Positions 22,996-31,544 of a DNA stretch of 64,000 nucleotides are shown one piece after another. The first letter of the stretch is position 1. Every line of letters starts with the position of its first letter. Where the stretch lies: NCBI GenBank assembly GCA_036374175.1, contig DASUUH010000025.1, positions 1 through 64,000 of the forward strand. The letters are read 5' to 3'. The DNA is from JASLBX01 sp036374175 (GTDB lineage: Bacteria > Actinomycetota > Actinomycetes > Jiangellales > Jiangellaceae). The position numbers and the translations under genes are program-made. A model generated the notes under the pieces. That model ran no database searches and was not told the origin of the DNA. It was given only the letters and a program-made list of their open reading frames with translations.

Positions 22996-24077
22996 GGCAG
23001 CGACGCCGCCCGCAGGCACAACACGTCGGGCAGGTGGCGCGCCACCTCGATCCACGATTCACCGCCGTCCGGGCTGGCGAACACCGAACCGTCGCGACCG
23101 CCCAGGTACAACCCCGGCGAGTCCGCGACGTCGTCGGACGTGAATGCGTCACGCATCACGGCCGCGAAGTAACTGTCCGGTAGGCCGGCGGACGTGCGTG
23201 TCCAAGACCTGCCGCCGTCGGCCGTGCGCCACACCTGCAGCGCGTTGTCCGGCGGGAACCGGTGGCCGTCGGCCACCAGCGGCACCACCCAGGCCGTGTT
23301 CGATGCGCCCGGATGCGTGACGACGGGGAATCCGAAATCGCTCGGCAGGCCCTCCGCGATCGACGACCAACTCTTCCCGCCGTCGTCGGATCGGTAAACG
23401 CCGTGGTGGTTCTGCGCAAACAGCCGCTCGGGCTCAAGGGGATCACGAGCCACCTTGTGCACACACTGACCGTATTCAGGCCAGGGGTCGGGCAGGAAGT
23501 ACGCCTTGATGCCGGTGTTCGACGGGTTCCACGACTCGCCACGGTCGCCACTGACGTAGACGCCGCCCGTCGACATCGCCACGAGGATCCGCTCGTCGTC
23601 GACCGGGTGCGGCAGCACGGTATGGACCGCCTGCCCGCCGAAGCCGGGCTCCCAGGTCGGTCGGTGCGGGTGATCCCACAGCCCGCGCACGAGCGAGAAC
23701 GTCTCGCCGCCGTCGGTCGAACGCCACAATGCCGACGGCTCCGACCCGGCCCACACCACACCAGAACGCTCGGCGGCGTCGGGCCGGAGCTGCCAGATCG
23801 CGGCCACTGCGGCATCTTCCCCCTCCGGAAACTTCACCGCGCCGGCCTCCGGCTCAGACCACGTGACCCCAAGGTCGTCCGAGTGGAGCACCCCCGGGCC
23901 CCAGTGCCAGCTCTTGGTACCGACGAGCAAGCGGACGCGGCCGCCGCGGGTGTCAATGGCGCACGACGGCACCTCCTGCATCAGGAAATGCGGCCCGTCG
24001 AGCTGCCAGGACCGCCGGTCGTCGCTGCGGGCCAGCCACATGCCCTTACGTGTGCCGATCGCGAGAAGAACCGTCAT
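22992..24077 (-). CDS. BNR/sialidase-like beta-propeller protein
   Basis: A protein of about 361 residues made of repeated Asp-box/BNR blades: 'LARSDDRRSW', 'LHSDDLGVTW', 'WRSTDGGETF', 'YVSGDRGESW', 'YRSDDGGKSW', 'WRTADGGRSW' and 'FASPDGGESW'. That is at least seven Ser/Thr-x-Asp-x-Gly-x-x-Trp/Phe turns, as in VPS10/sialidase propellers. No signal peptide is visible, so it is probably cytoplasmic and unlikely to be a true sialidase; the usual catalytic Arg triad cannot be assigned. ATG 24077 is preferred over an in-frame ATG at 24092. It is coupled to the MoaD-like gene by a GTGA overlap. Confidence 0.85.
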   Translation of the reverse strand: MTVLLAIGTRKGMWLARSDDRRSWQLDGPHFLMQEVPSCAIDTRGGRVRLLVGTKSWHWGPGVLHSDDLGVTWSEPEAGAVKFPEGEDAAVAAIWQLRPDAAERSGVVWAGSEPSALWRSTDGGETFSLVRGLWDHPHRPTWEPGFGGQAVHTVLPHPVDDERILVAMSTGGVYVSGDRGESWNPSNTGIKAYFLPDPWPEYGQCVHKVARDPLEPERLFAQNHHGVYRSDDGGKSWSSIAEGLPSDFGFPVVTHPGASNTAWVVPLVADGHRFPPDNALQVWRTADGGRSWTRTSAGLPDSYFAAVMRDAFTSDDVADSPGLYLGGRDGSVFASPDGGESWIEVARHLPDVLCLRAASLP

Positions 24078-24170
24078 GGCGGCAGTGTGCACCCAGCCAC
24101 CGACACGCGCGAGCCTTTCCTCGGGAGATGGAGATGGAAGCCGCCGCAGGAAGGCGCCGGAAAGCCGCGG

Positions 24171-25325
24171 CTAGAAGAAGTCGAGCATGAAAGCAGTCCC
24201 CGCGAAGGCGGCATCAAGCAGGCCGTCCGCACCCTGATCGCCACCGCTGGCCAGACCGGCCCGCCGCAGCGTGGACACGCGTATCCCGGCGAACAGCGCG
24301 GCGATCCCGTTGGCCGTCAACTCCAGCCCGCCGCCGCTGCCCGGTACGAGCTGCCCCCGGCCGTCCTTGACCTGTACCACCCACGCTCCAGAGTTGTCCG
24401 GCAGCAGCAGGTCGGTGATGGTCATGGACACTTCGACGTCCACACCCCTGGGGAATCCGCGGGCCGCGACGGCCGCAGGCGCGTCCACCAGCCGGAGCAT
24501 CCACCAGCGGTCCTTGTCCGCCGTCACGGCAAGGTCCCTGGTCAACAACGGCACTGGGTCGTCGGGCGGGACGCACGCCCGAATCGTCCGCGCCACCGAC
24601 GCCCCCGATCCCACCAGGGCCCACAACGAGCGGACGGTCTCCTCCGACCCGCCGACAAGCACGTCGATGGCGAGCGCGTCCGAGCCATCCCACCGGTACG
24701 CCAGGAAGCCGTCGTCGGCGAGATAGGCGAACGTCTCGTCCTCGCCGAGCCACTCGGCGACATCACCGGCCGGCCACTCGATCGGTCCGCAGTCCCGGTG
24801 CTTAGCGTGCAGTCGCGCAACGGTCGCCATGACCGGGTCCACGTCGTCCTGGCCTACCCGCCGCACGGGCACCGGGGGCACCGCTGCGATCGTCCGTACG
24901 GCTTCACCCGGCACGGTGACGAAATGCTGCCGCCCGGCCAGCTCCCAGCCGACTGCCCGGTACGGCGGCACCGTCGCGGGGAAGAGGGCCGACAGCGGAT
25001 AGCGATGCTCCACGGCCCGGCCGAGCACCCTGATCGTGAGCTCACGCCCGACGCCCCGCCCCCGATACTCCGGCGCCACGACCACACCACCGATGCCGGC
25101 CATCGGCATCGACTCGCCGTGCCACCACTGCCGGAATGCGGTTATCCGCGCCGTCGCCACCAGCCGGCCGCCGTCATACGCCCCGAGCAGCCTTCCCTCA
25201 CCGATCGCTCGCTCCTGCATAGCCCGCCACTGCTCAGCGGACGACGCCGACAGCGGCCCAAACGATCGAGTTCGTACGTCCAGCGCAGCGTCAAGGTCGT
25301 CGACGGCGCAGTCTCGGATTTCCAC
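24171..25325 (-). CDS. Eis-like GNAT N-acetyltransferase
   Basis: A 384-residue protein with the three-part architecture of mycobacterial Eis. An N-terminal GNAT domain has 'GGVVVAPEYRGRGVGRELTIRVL' (acetyl-CoA loop). A second degenerate GNAT domain covers about 170-290, and a C-terminal sterol-carrier-like domain covers about 290-384. In Eis the free carboxylate of the terminal Phe acts in catalysis; this protein also ends in Phe-Phe, which supports the family. Eis acetylates lysine side chains and aminoglycosides; the physiological substrate here is unknown. The GTG start at 25325 faces a long hairpin at 25360-25423 that separates it from the next upstream gene. Confidence 0.88.
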   Translation of the reverse strand: MEIRDCAVDDLDAALDVRTRSFGPLSASSAEQWRAMQERAIGEGRLLGAYDGGRLVATARITAFRQWWHGESMPMAGIGGVVVAPEYRGRGVGRELTIRVLGRAVEHRYPLSALFPATVPPYRAVGWELAGRQHFVTVPGEAVRTIAAVPPVPVRRVGQDDVDPVMATVARLHAKHRDCGPIEWPAGDVAEWLGEDETFAYLADDGFLAYRWDGSDALAIDVLVGGSEETVRSLWALVGSGASVARTIRACVPPDDPVPLLTRDLAVTADKDRWWMLRLVDAPAAVAARGFPRGVDVEVSMTITDLLLPDNSGAWVVQVKDGRGQLVPGSGGGLELTANGIAALFAGIRVSTLRRAGLASGGDQGADGLLDAAFAGTAFMLDFF

Positions 25326-25359
25326 ACCCGCGACTGTAGGCCACCCGGCGCCCGACTCG

Positions 25360-25423
25360 CGTTGATCACGGGCGGATGGTGCCTTCCAGACGCGCGGAAG
25401 GGGTCATCTGCCCATGATCAACG
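25360..25423. repeat. 28-bp-arm palindrome (candidate dispersed repeat or terminator)
   Basis: Arms 25360-25387 and 25396-25423 are near-perfect inverted copies with only about five mismatches. Both ends read CGTTGATCA / TGATCAACG, and the inner CCTTCC/GGAAGG pairs around an 8-base loop. It spans the stop codon of the hydroxyacid dehydrogenase gene and the start region of the Eis-like gene. There is no T-run. GTTGATCA-ended palindromes of this form look like dispersed actinobacterial repeats. Confidence 0.75.
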
Positions 25424-26338
25424 CGGGGAGGGTGTGGCTACGACGTTGGCCAGCGGCTCGCCGGAGGCGAACCGTTCGAGCTGGGCCCGCAGCAGCCGCC
25501 GCGCCCGCGGCTCGAACGCGGTCGAACTGCCGCCGACGTGCGGCGAGATGAGCAGCCCAGGCGCGGTCCACAGTGGATGGCCGGGCGGCGGAGGTTCGGG
25601 TTCAGTCACGTCGACAGCAGCCCGCAGCCGGCCCGCCGACAGCTCGTCCAGCAGCGCATCGGTGTCGACCACTCCCCCGCGCGCGACGTTCACCAGCAGG
25701 GCGCCGTCACGCATCGCGGCGAGGAACGTCGCGTCCGCCAAATGCCGCGTCGCGTCGTTCAGTGGCACGGTCAGGATGACGACGTCGGCTCGGCCTAGGA
25801 GTGACGGCAGCGCGTCAAACCCGGCCACCCCGTCGCGAGCCGTGCGAGCCACCCGCAACACGTCGCACTCGAACGGCTGCAACCGGCGCTCGACCGCCGC
25901 GCCCACCGCGCCGTACCCCACGATGAGCACGGTCTTGTCGGCCAGCGCGTCGTACATCCCGAAGACCCACTCCTGGCGGTCCTGGGCGCGCACGAACTCC
26001 GGAATCCGCCGCAACGACGCCAAGGTCAACGCGACGGCCAGCTCGGCGGTGCTGGCGTCATGCACCCCACGCGCGTTGCAGAGCATCACGCCGGCCGGCA
26101 GGTACGGCAGCACGTGCTCGTATCCCGCGGTGAGGGTCTGGACGACGTGCAGCTCCGGCATCCGGCGGATCACCTCGCCGGTGATTCGCGCGAACGTATA
26201 CGGCATGACGTAAAGCTCGACGCGATCCAGCACGTCCGGATCAGGCTCGCCGTCGGCGTCCCAATACCGGACGTCCAGCTCGTCGGGTAATGGGGCTAGG
26301 TCGCGGAAAGGCTGGAGGACGGTTCGTCGGTCGGCCAC
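25418..26338 (-). CDS. D-2-hydroxyacid dehydrogenase, NAD-binding
   Basis: A 306-residue enzyme of the D-isomer-specific 2-hydroxyacid dehydrogenase family. The Rossmann loop 'VLIVGYGAVGAAVERRL' lies near residue 140. The catalytic Arg is in 'LVNVARGGVVDTDALL', a Glu follows in 'VTEPEPPPPGHPLW', and the catalytic His is in 'ISPHVGGSSTAF'. The N-terminal substrate domain is short and diverged, so the substrate cannot be named. GTG 26338 lies within the last codons of the upstream protease gene (43-base overlap), which suggests co-transcription. The stop codon lies in the palindrome at 25360-25423. Confidence 0.88.
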   Translation of the reverse strand: MADRRTVLQPFRDLAPLPDELDVRYWDADGEPDPDVLDRVELYVMPYTFARITGEVIRRMPELHVVQTLTAGYEHVLPYLPAGVMLCNARGVHDASTAELAVALTLASLRRIPEFVRAQDRQEWVFGMYDALADKTVLIVGYGAVGAAVERRLQPFECDVLRVARTARDGVAGFDALPSLLGRADVVILTVPLNDATRHLADATFLAAMRDGALLVNVARGGVVDTDALLDELSAGRLRAAVDVTEPEPPPPGHPLWTAPGLLISPHVGGSSTAFEPRARRLLRAQLERFASGEPLANVVATPSPR

Positions 26339-28281
26339 GAGTCCGAACCTATCGCCCTCGCCCGGCGGCGCCGCTTGGTCGCGACTCGCAGCGGCCAGAA
26401 CAATGCAAGACCGGCGGCGACTTCGCCCACCACGACCGCACCGATCAGCTGCGCCTGGTCGACGTCGGCGAGGACGGCGTTCGACTCGGCCTGGGCCCGC
26501 TCGACCTCGCCGGAAGCCAGATCACTCGCTGCGCCGGCAAGTCGCTCGTCCGCTTCGAGGCCGATCAGCCCGATCTCGGTCAAGGCGCCGGCAACGCCGG
26601 CCGGACGCTCCTGGGCGTCCGCCGCCACCTTCGCGACGTCGACATAACGCTCGGCCTCGGCCAGAGCGTCGGTGATCGGCCGGGCACTGGCATACGCCTC
26701 CTCCAACGCGGGCAGGGCGGCCACGTCGAAACTCGTCAGAACCTCGACGACCTCGTCGCGCAGTGCCAGCACCCGCTCGGAGGCGTCGACCAGCTCGCTC
26801 ACGTCGTCGAACTGCCAGTAAGTCATCGCCTCGCGCAGTTCGTACGGCGCACCCCACCCGGCCGAGGCGGCGACGAACTGGTCGTAGACCTCTCGTGCGT
26901 CCGCACGCTCCACCAGCAGTTCGGCATCGTCCTTGTCGATGACGTACGTCTCGTACAGTTCGCCGGCACCGCTCGAGCCGCCAAGTACTTCGAACAGATC
27001 CAGGGTGCGCTGCCAATCGATGACGCCCCGCACGATCTCCGGCTCGGTGTTGCCGACATACGGGATCGTGGAGTCAAAGCCGCCGGCCAGAGCCCGCTGG
27101 AAGGCTTCTCGTCCGATCTCGTCGTAGATTTCGGAGATCACCCACCACGATGCCGGGTAGGCGTACTCGTCCTCCTCCGGCGCCTCCCGGACCACCTCCT
27201 CCCACGTGGCCAGGGGCAACGCGTGTTTGTGGTCGGTGGAGATCTCCTCGGCTCGCTGAAAGTCGCGGTCCAGCCGTTCCAGGGCCAAGTTCGAGTACAG
27301 CTCGGCGAGCCCCTCACCGAACCATCGCTCGCGGCCGAACTCGTAGTTGAACCACGCATGTGCCAACTCGTGCAGCATGACCTGCGCGTCGAGGGCGTCG
27401 CCGACCTCGACGACGTCGGAGCTGGAGTCGTACCAGCCGCCGAATCCGAACGCGTGCGGCACTCCGGACTCCATGATCTCGAGCTCGTCCTCCACCGGCC
27501 ACGGGCGTCCGAGGAGGTACTCCAGCTCTGGGATCCCGGTGCTGACGATCTCGGATGTGAACTCTGCCCACTCGTCGTCGCCCGGCCAGTACTTCAGCAC
27601 GGCGGTGTGGTCGCCGACCTCGACCTCCCGCTGTTCGAGAAGCGAACCGTCGCGGGCAGCCACGATCGCCCACCACTCCTCCGGTTCATCGATTCCGGTG
27701 GCGGTGTAGACGCGGGTGTCGCCCTCCTTGCGGGAGTTCAGTTCCGCGCCGCCGATATGCACGTCCTCGTACGAGTCTGGGACGACGATCGTCACGTCGG
27801 CGTAGCCGCGATCGCCGTACGGAATCACCAGGAACGTCGCGGTCGCCGGCATAACCCTGGTCCAGCCGTCCGACCGCGGCTTGAGGTTGGGCAGGTCATA
27901 GGTGACTTCGAGATCCTGCGGCCGGCCGTACCGCAATACCGGCGACAGCCGAACGGTGATCATCTGCCACTGCGGATCCTCGGTGGACTCCGAGCCGGTC
28001 GACAGCGTCCCGCCCCCGACCCGCCGCGCCACGACGTTCGTCGCTTCTACGGGCGCGGGAATGCCGATCTCGTCGAAGTAGTAGTAGGTCAGGCCCCGGT
28101 CAGGGGTGAGGTTGGTGAGCTCGACCTCAAGCGTCACCCGTACGCGCTCGTCTTCCGGCTGCACGTCGTATGTGACCGAAGCCTCGACCCGAATACCCTC
28201 CTCGGGCTCGGCGCCGGCCGGCACCGCACTCCCAGCGACAATCAGGAACGCAGCTACCAGACCAACAAAAACGGCACGCAC
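26296..28281 (-). CDS. exported, C-terminally anchored M1-like metalloprotease
   Basis: A protein of about 661 residues. GTG 28281 gives a clean signal peptide (MRAVFVGLVAAFLIVAG, then VPAGA before the mature EPEEG). HELAH (H304, E305, H308) followed by 18 residues and E327 is the exact gluzincin M1 spacing. The preceding 'HAFGFGGWYDSSS' occupies the place of GAMEN, but GAMEN itself is absent. A beta-rich N-terminal domain, a helical domain and a late coiled region precede a single transmembrane helix ('LIGAVVVGEVAAGLALFWPL') and a basic tail. The protease should therefore face outward, anchored at its C-terminus. TTGTCA/TACTTT lie upstream, eight bases before GTG, supporting this start. An in-frame extension upstream runs into the divergent gene and is rejected. 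Confidence 0.85.
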   Translation of the reverse strand: MRAVFVGLVAAFLIVAGSAVPAGAEPEEGIRVEASVTYDVQPEDERVRVTLEVELTNLTPDRGLTYYYFDEIGIPAPVEATNVVARRVGGGTLSTGSESTEDPQWQMITVRLSPVLRYGRPQDLEVTYDLPNLKPRSDGWTRVMPATATFLVIPYGDRGYADVTIVVPDSYEDVHIGGAELNSRKEGDTRVYTATGIDEPEEWWAIVAARDGSLLEQREVEVGDHTAVLKYWPGDDEWAEFTSEIVSTGIPELEYLLGRPWPVEDELEIMESGVPHAFGFGGWYDSSSDVVEVGDALDAQVMLHELAHAWFNYEFGRERWFGEGLAELYSNLALERLDRDFQRAEEISTDHKHALPLATWEEVVREAPEEDEYAYPASWWVISEIYDEIGREAFQRALAGGFDSTIPYVGNTEPEIVRGVIDWQRTLDLFEVLGGSSGAGELYETYVIDKDDAELLVERADAREVYDQFVAASAGWGAPYELREAMTYWQFDDVSELVDASERVLALRDEVVEVLTSFDVAALPALEEAYASARPITDALAEAERYVDVAKVAADAQERPAGVAGALTEIGLIGLEADERLAGAASDLASGEVERAQAESNAVLADVDQAQLIGAVVVGEVAAGLALFWPLRVATKRRRRARAIGSDSWPTDEPSSSLSAT

Positions 28282-28289
28282 AGCCGTGA

Positions 28290-28340
28290 AAAGTACGGTA
28301 CTGAGCCTTAACTGACAACCTTTTCGTCCGAATCTACGTG
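28290..28340. promoter_or_regulatory. overlapping divergent promoters
   Basis: Minus strand: TTGTCA (28318-28313), 17 bases, TACTTT (28295-28290), serving the protease gene. Plus strand: CTGACA (28312-28317), 17 bases, TACGTG (28335-28340), serving the sugar dehydrogenase gene. The two -35 boxes occupy the same six to seven bases, so polymerases would compete. Both genes start eight bases after their -10 boxes. Confidence 0.5.
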
Positions 28341-28348
28341 CAACGATT

Positions 28349-29500
28349 ATGCGCGTGAGTCTTCGCCCGTGGACCCTTTCGCTCGCCGCCCTGTTGATCA
28401 TGGCCGGCTGCACGTCCGATTCCGAGCCGGACACACCGGCTGACACCAGTCCGACGGCGCCGGCGGAACCGACACCCACCTCGCCCCCGGCCACCTCCCC
28501 CACCGACGAACCCACCACGCCGGCTCCGACCGGCCCGGTAGTGCCGGCGGACGACGTAGAGGTGATCGCCACAGATCTCGACGTGCCGTGGGACCTGGAG
28601 TTTCTCGACGACGGCACCGCGCTGGTAACCGAGCGTGAGACCGCCCGCATCCTCCGCGTCGAACGTGACGGTGAGCTGACCGAGATCGGTGAGGTACCAG
28701 GCGTTGCCGCCTCGGGTGAGGGCGGTCTGATGGGCATCGCCCACCACGAGGGTTGGCTTTATGCGATGTTCACCGCAGACGACGACAACAGGGTCGTGCG
28801 GATGGAGTTCGACGGTGACTCGCTGGGCGAGCCGGACGTCATCGTGGACGGGCTGCCCAAGGCCAACAACCACAACGGCGGCCGGATCGTCTTCGGGGAC
28901 GACGGCATGCTCTATGTCGCCGCGGGTGATGCCGCCAATCCGCCGTCAGCGCAGGACCTCGACTCGCCGGCAGGCAAGATCCTCCGGGTAACGCCGGACG
29001 GTGACGTGCCAGACGACAATCCGTTCGACGGCTCGCCGGTGTGGTCGTACGGCCACCGCAACGTCCAGGGCCTGGCCTTCGACGACGCCGGCCGCCTGTG
29101 GGCGAGCGAGTTCGGCCAGCACACCTGGGACGAGCTGAACCTCATCGAGGCCGGGTCGAACTACGGCTGGCCGGACGTCGAGGGGCAGGCCGGTGACGAC
29201 GAGTTCACCGACCCCGTTCTGCAGTGGAGCCCGGAACAAGCGTCTCCGAGCGGGGTCGCGTATGCGCCGGACACGGTCTTCCTCGCAGCACTGCGCGGGC
29301 AGCGTCTGTGGCAGGTACCCGTGCCAGACGGTTCGGCAGCCGAGCCCGAAGCGTTCTTCACCGGAGAGTTCGGCCGGCTACGGCACGTGGAGTTGGCTCC
29401 CGACGGAACACTGTGGCTGCTCACGAACAACACTGACGGCCGCAATCCCGCAGGTCCTGGTCCGGACGACGACCGGATCATTCGGGTACACGTGGAGTAG
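28349..29500 (+). CDS. PQQ-dependent sugar dehydrogenase-like lipoprotein
   Basis: A 383-residue lipoprotein. The signal peptide ends in a lipobox (LIMAGC, Cys at residue 21). A Thr/Pro/Ala-rich linker to about residue 65 would hold the domain away from the membrane. The rest is a six-bladed propeller of the glucose/sorbosone dehydrogenase family: 'LDVPWDLEFLDDGTALVTER', 'ASGEGGLMGIAHHEGW', 'NNHNGGRIVFGDDGMLYVAAGD', 'YGHRNVQGLAFDDAG', 'GSNYGWP'. Such proteins oxidise sugars or aldose derivatives with PQQ and calcium; the substrate is unknown. It is divergent from the protease gene and shares a compact promoter region with it. Confidence 0.9.
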   Translation: MRVSLRPWTLSLAALLIMAGCTSDSEPDTPADTSPTAPAEPTPTSPPATSPTDEPTTPAPTGPVVPADDVEVIATDLDVPWDLEFLDDGTALVTERETARILRVERDGELTEIGEVPGVAASGEGGLMGIAHHEGWLYAMFTADDDNRVVRMEFDGDSLGEPDVIVDGLPKANNHNGGRIVFGDDGMLYVAAGDAANPPSAQDLDSPAGKILRVTPDGDVPDDNPFDGSPVWSYGHRNVQGLAFDDAGRLWASEFGQHTWDELNLIEAGSNYGWPDVEGQAGDDEFTDPVLQWSPEQASPSGVAYAPDTVFLAALRGQRLWQVPVPDGSAAEPEAFFTGEFGRLRHVELAPDGTLWLLTNNTDGRNPAGPGPDDDRIIRVHVE

Positions 29501-29589
29501 CCGGTCAGGGTTGACCCCGGCTCGAGATCAGGGACCGTTCATCGCCGAGTCGGACGCCTTAGCGGCGCCACACGCTTAGCGTGGTGAAC

Positions 29590-30387
29590 ATGGTCACGCA
29601 CGAGCAACACTCCCGGCGCTCGCGAGGCGTCGCGCCACGTTTGCTGGCGATAGTCCTCACCGTGGTACTCGCGCTCGTGGCGCTCGGCGCCGTCACCTGG
29701 GCGCTGCGCTCCAGCGAGCGCGAGACGTACCCGCTCGAAGACACCTTCGACCGGGTGGCGGTCGACGTCGACGCCGGCCCCATCACTATCGAGGCTTCGG
29801 ACGACGGGACCGCGTCACTGACAGCCACCACCGAAGCCGCCCTGTTCTCCGACGCCGACGTGTCCTTCGACGTCCAGAACGGTCAGCTGACGGTCACGGG
29901 CGACTGCTCACAAGGTTTTTGGTTGATCAACTGGGGACGTTGCCACATCGAGGTCGTGCTACGGGTGCCGGCGGATGTGGACGTGGTGGCCGAGAGCGGG
30001 GCCGGCCGGGTGTCGATCGCAGGTCTCGCTGGGGCGGCCGACGTGCAATCGAGCGCCGGCGAAGTTCGAGTGGTCGGACACTCCGGGCCGCTGCGGGCGC
30101 ACTCCTCGGCAGGCGGCGTAACAGTCACCGGGCTGTCGTCGGACGACGCGGAGATCACGTCGAGCGCCGGCGGGGTCAACGTGACCGCGATCGAGCCTCC
30201 CGCCTCGCTGCGAGCATCGTCCAGCGCGGGAGGAGTCACGGTGACGCTTCCCGGCGAGGAGTCCTACAACGTGGACGCGAACACCAGCGCCGGCTCGACG
30301 ACCGTGGACGTGCCGACGGACCCGTCTTCGCCGTACCAGGTGGAGGCCAAGTCGAGCGCGGGCAGCGTCACGGTGCGCAGCGGCTGA
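29590..30387 (+). CDS. DUF4097-family membrane-anchored beta-helix protein
   Basis: A protein of about 265 residues. An N-terminal cytoplasmic stretch (residues 1-17) leads to one transmembrane helix ('LLAIVLTVVLALVALGAVTW'), then an outward-facing domain. Residues 135-260 are built from short repeats with Ser-Ser-Ala-Gly at each turn ('QSSAGEVRV', 'HSSAGGVTVTG', 'SSAGGVNVTA', 'SSAGGVTVTLP', 'TSAGSTTVDVP', 'SSAGSVTV'). This is the DUF4097/DUF2807 right-handed beta-helix pattern. Function is unknown; such proteins often accompany PadR or two-component genes. ATG 29590 lies seven bases after TAGCGT (29577-29582), which fits a leaderless mRNA. Confidence 0.85.
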   Translation: MVTHEQHSRRSRGVAPRLLAIVLTVVLALVALGAVTWALRSSERETYPLEDTFDRVAVDVDAGPITIEASDDGTASLTATTEAALFSDADVSFDVQNGQLTVTGDCSQGFWLINWGRCHIEVVLRVPADVDVVAESGAGRVSIAGLAGAADVQSSAGEVRVVGHSGPLRAHSSAGGVTVTGLSSDDAEITSSAGGVNVTAIEPPASLRASSSAGGVTVTLPGEESYNVDANTSAGSTTVDVPTDPSSPYQVEAKSSAGSVTVRSG

Positions 30388-30395
30388 CCCCGGGT

Positions 30396-31418
30396 TCACG
30401 AGTAGAGGGCGGCGAGCGGCTCAGCAGCTTTCTCCACCTCCCTCCGGACCCGGCGCGGCAACGGATCGAACTCAGTGAGTTCGATCCGGCCGTCGGCGTA
30501 CCGCCACGTGCCGGCCACCGCGCCGTCGACGAGGAACGTCGGGAACGAGAACGGTGTCTTGGTGCCGAAGATCTTCGGGCGATGGCGCTCAGGCAGGATC
30601 CGAGTGCGGCGGGCGTGCACGAGCAGAGTTGCGTCCCACGTCGGCAGGAACCGGACCGGCACCGGCTGATCGGGATCCGGCAGCGGCGCGCCCGGCAGGT
30701 CGACCAGCCGCGAACCGTCTTCGCATTCGTAGGTGACGTGGTCGACGCGCTCGAGGACGGTGTCGACAGCGCGCACCGCCATGCCCGCCCAACTCGCGAT
30801 GTCGGCGCGGGTCGCGGGGCCGAATCCACCGAGATAGCGGCGGACGAGCAATTCTTCGGCCTCATCGGCGCTCAGCTTGGGAGGGCCGACCTCGGCCTCG
30901 GCCTCGGCATACAGATCGGCGCGGCGCCGCTGCCAGGTACCGGACGGCGGGACCCGCAGCAGGTGGAGGAACGCGTTCAGCCAGCGCCTTGCCGGGCGGC
31001 CCACCAGCTCGTCGATCTTCGCCTGTGTGATCGGCCCATCGGCCAGTTCGGCCCGGAGGCGGGTGGCCGCGCCCTCGATCTCGGCGGCGGACAGCTCGCC
31101 CTTGGCCCCGCGGATGAACCAGTCGCGCAACAACGGCCGGACGACCAACGCGAAGGCCCAGTAGTCCTCGCGCGACACCAGGTGGATCGTCCCGCGCAGG
31201 AGCGTGCCCTGCACAGCCGTTCGCTCCTCGAGCGCCGCGGTCAGCTGATCACGGTCGAACCCTTGCATCCGGGACCATAGGCCGATATACATCGACGGCG
31301 CATACTGCGCCTGAATGCCGCCCACCTGGTCGAGAACCCGCGGCAGCGGCAGGCTGAACGGCTCGAGCAGCCCCTGCCGCGCCAGTAGGGCCCGATTGAG
31401 CTGACGCTGGGTGATCAT
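30396..31418 (-). CDS. AlkZ-like winged-helix DNA glycosylase family protein
   Basis: A 340-residue member of the HTH_42 (AlkZ/YcaQ) family of tandem winged-helix proteins. The Q-x-Q motif used by AlkZ-type glycosylases for base excision is present as Q36-A-Q38 in 'VGGIQAQYAPSMYIGLWSR'. 'GTLLRGTIHLVSREDYW', 'RRYLGGFGPATRADIASWAG' and the C-terminal 'RFLPTWDATLLVHARRTRILPERH' and 'TFLVDGAVAGTWRY' are family hallmarks. These enzymes remove alkylated bases or unhook interstrand crosslinks, in some producers for self-resistance. No toxin or antibiotic genes are adjacent, so the lesion is unknown. It is convergent with the DUF4097 gene. Confidence 0.87.
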   Translation of the reverse strand: MITQRQLNRALLARQGLLEPFSLPLPRVLDQVGGIQAQYAPSMYIGLWSRMQGFDRDQLTAALEERTAVQGTLLRGTIHLVSREDYWAFALVVRPLLRDWFIRGAKGELSAAEIEGAATRLRAELADGPITQAKIDELVGRPARRWLNAFLHLLRVPPSGTWQRRRADLYAEAEAEVGPPKLSADEAEELLVRRYLGGFGPATRADIASWAGMAVRAVDTVLERVDHVTYECEDGSRLVDLPGAPLPDPDQPVPVRFLPTWDATLLVHARRTRILPERHRPKIFGTKTPFSFPTFLVDGAVAGTWRYADGRIELTEFDPLPRRVRREVEKAAEPLAALYS

Positions 31419-31544
31419 GGGCTGAATTGTGCCCGGCCCCTCCGACAGGCCGTCATGCGCAATTTAACTTACCGTCACCCTGTCGCGTTGTCGGCAGTCT
31501 CAACTAGGGTGCGGCTAATCGAGTGAGGGGGAGAGGCAGTGCTC

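Noticed and set aside
23262..26213. A 983-codon plus-strand open frame
   Set aside because: It runs antisense through the BNR protein, Eis-like and hydroxyacid dehydrogenase genes. It has Arg/Pro-rich composition and no domain; it is a shadow of GC-rich coding DNA.
26290..28311. A 673-codon plus-strand open frame
   Set aside because: It is antisense to the metalloprotease gene, which has a signal peptide, HELAH motif and promoter. The antisense translation has no recognisable domain.
28282..28737. N-terminal extension of the metalloprotease by 152 codons
   Set aside because: It would overlap the divergent lipoprotein gene and bury the signal peptide. A promoter and a signal peptide support GTG 28281.
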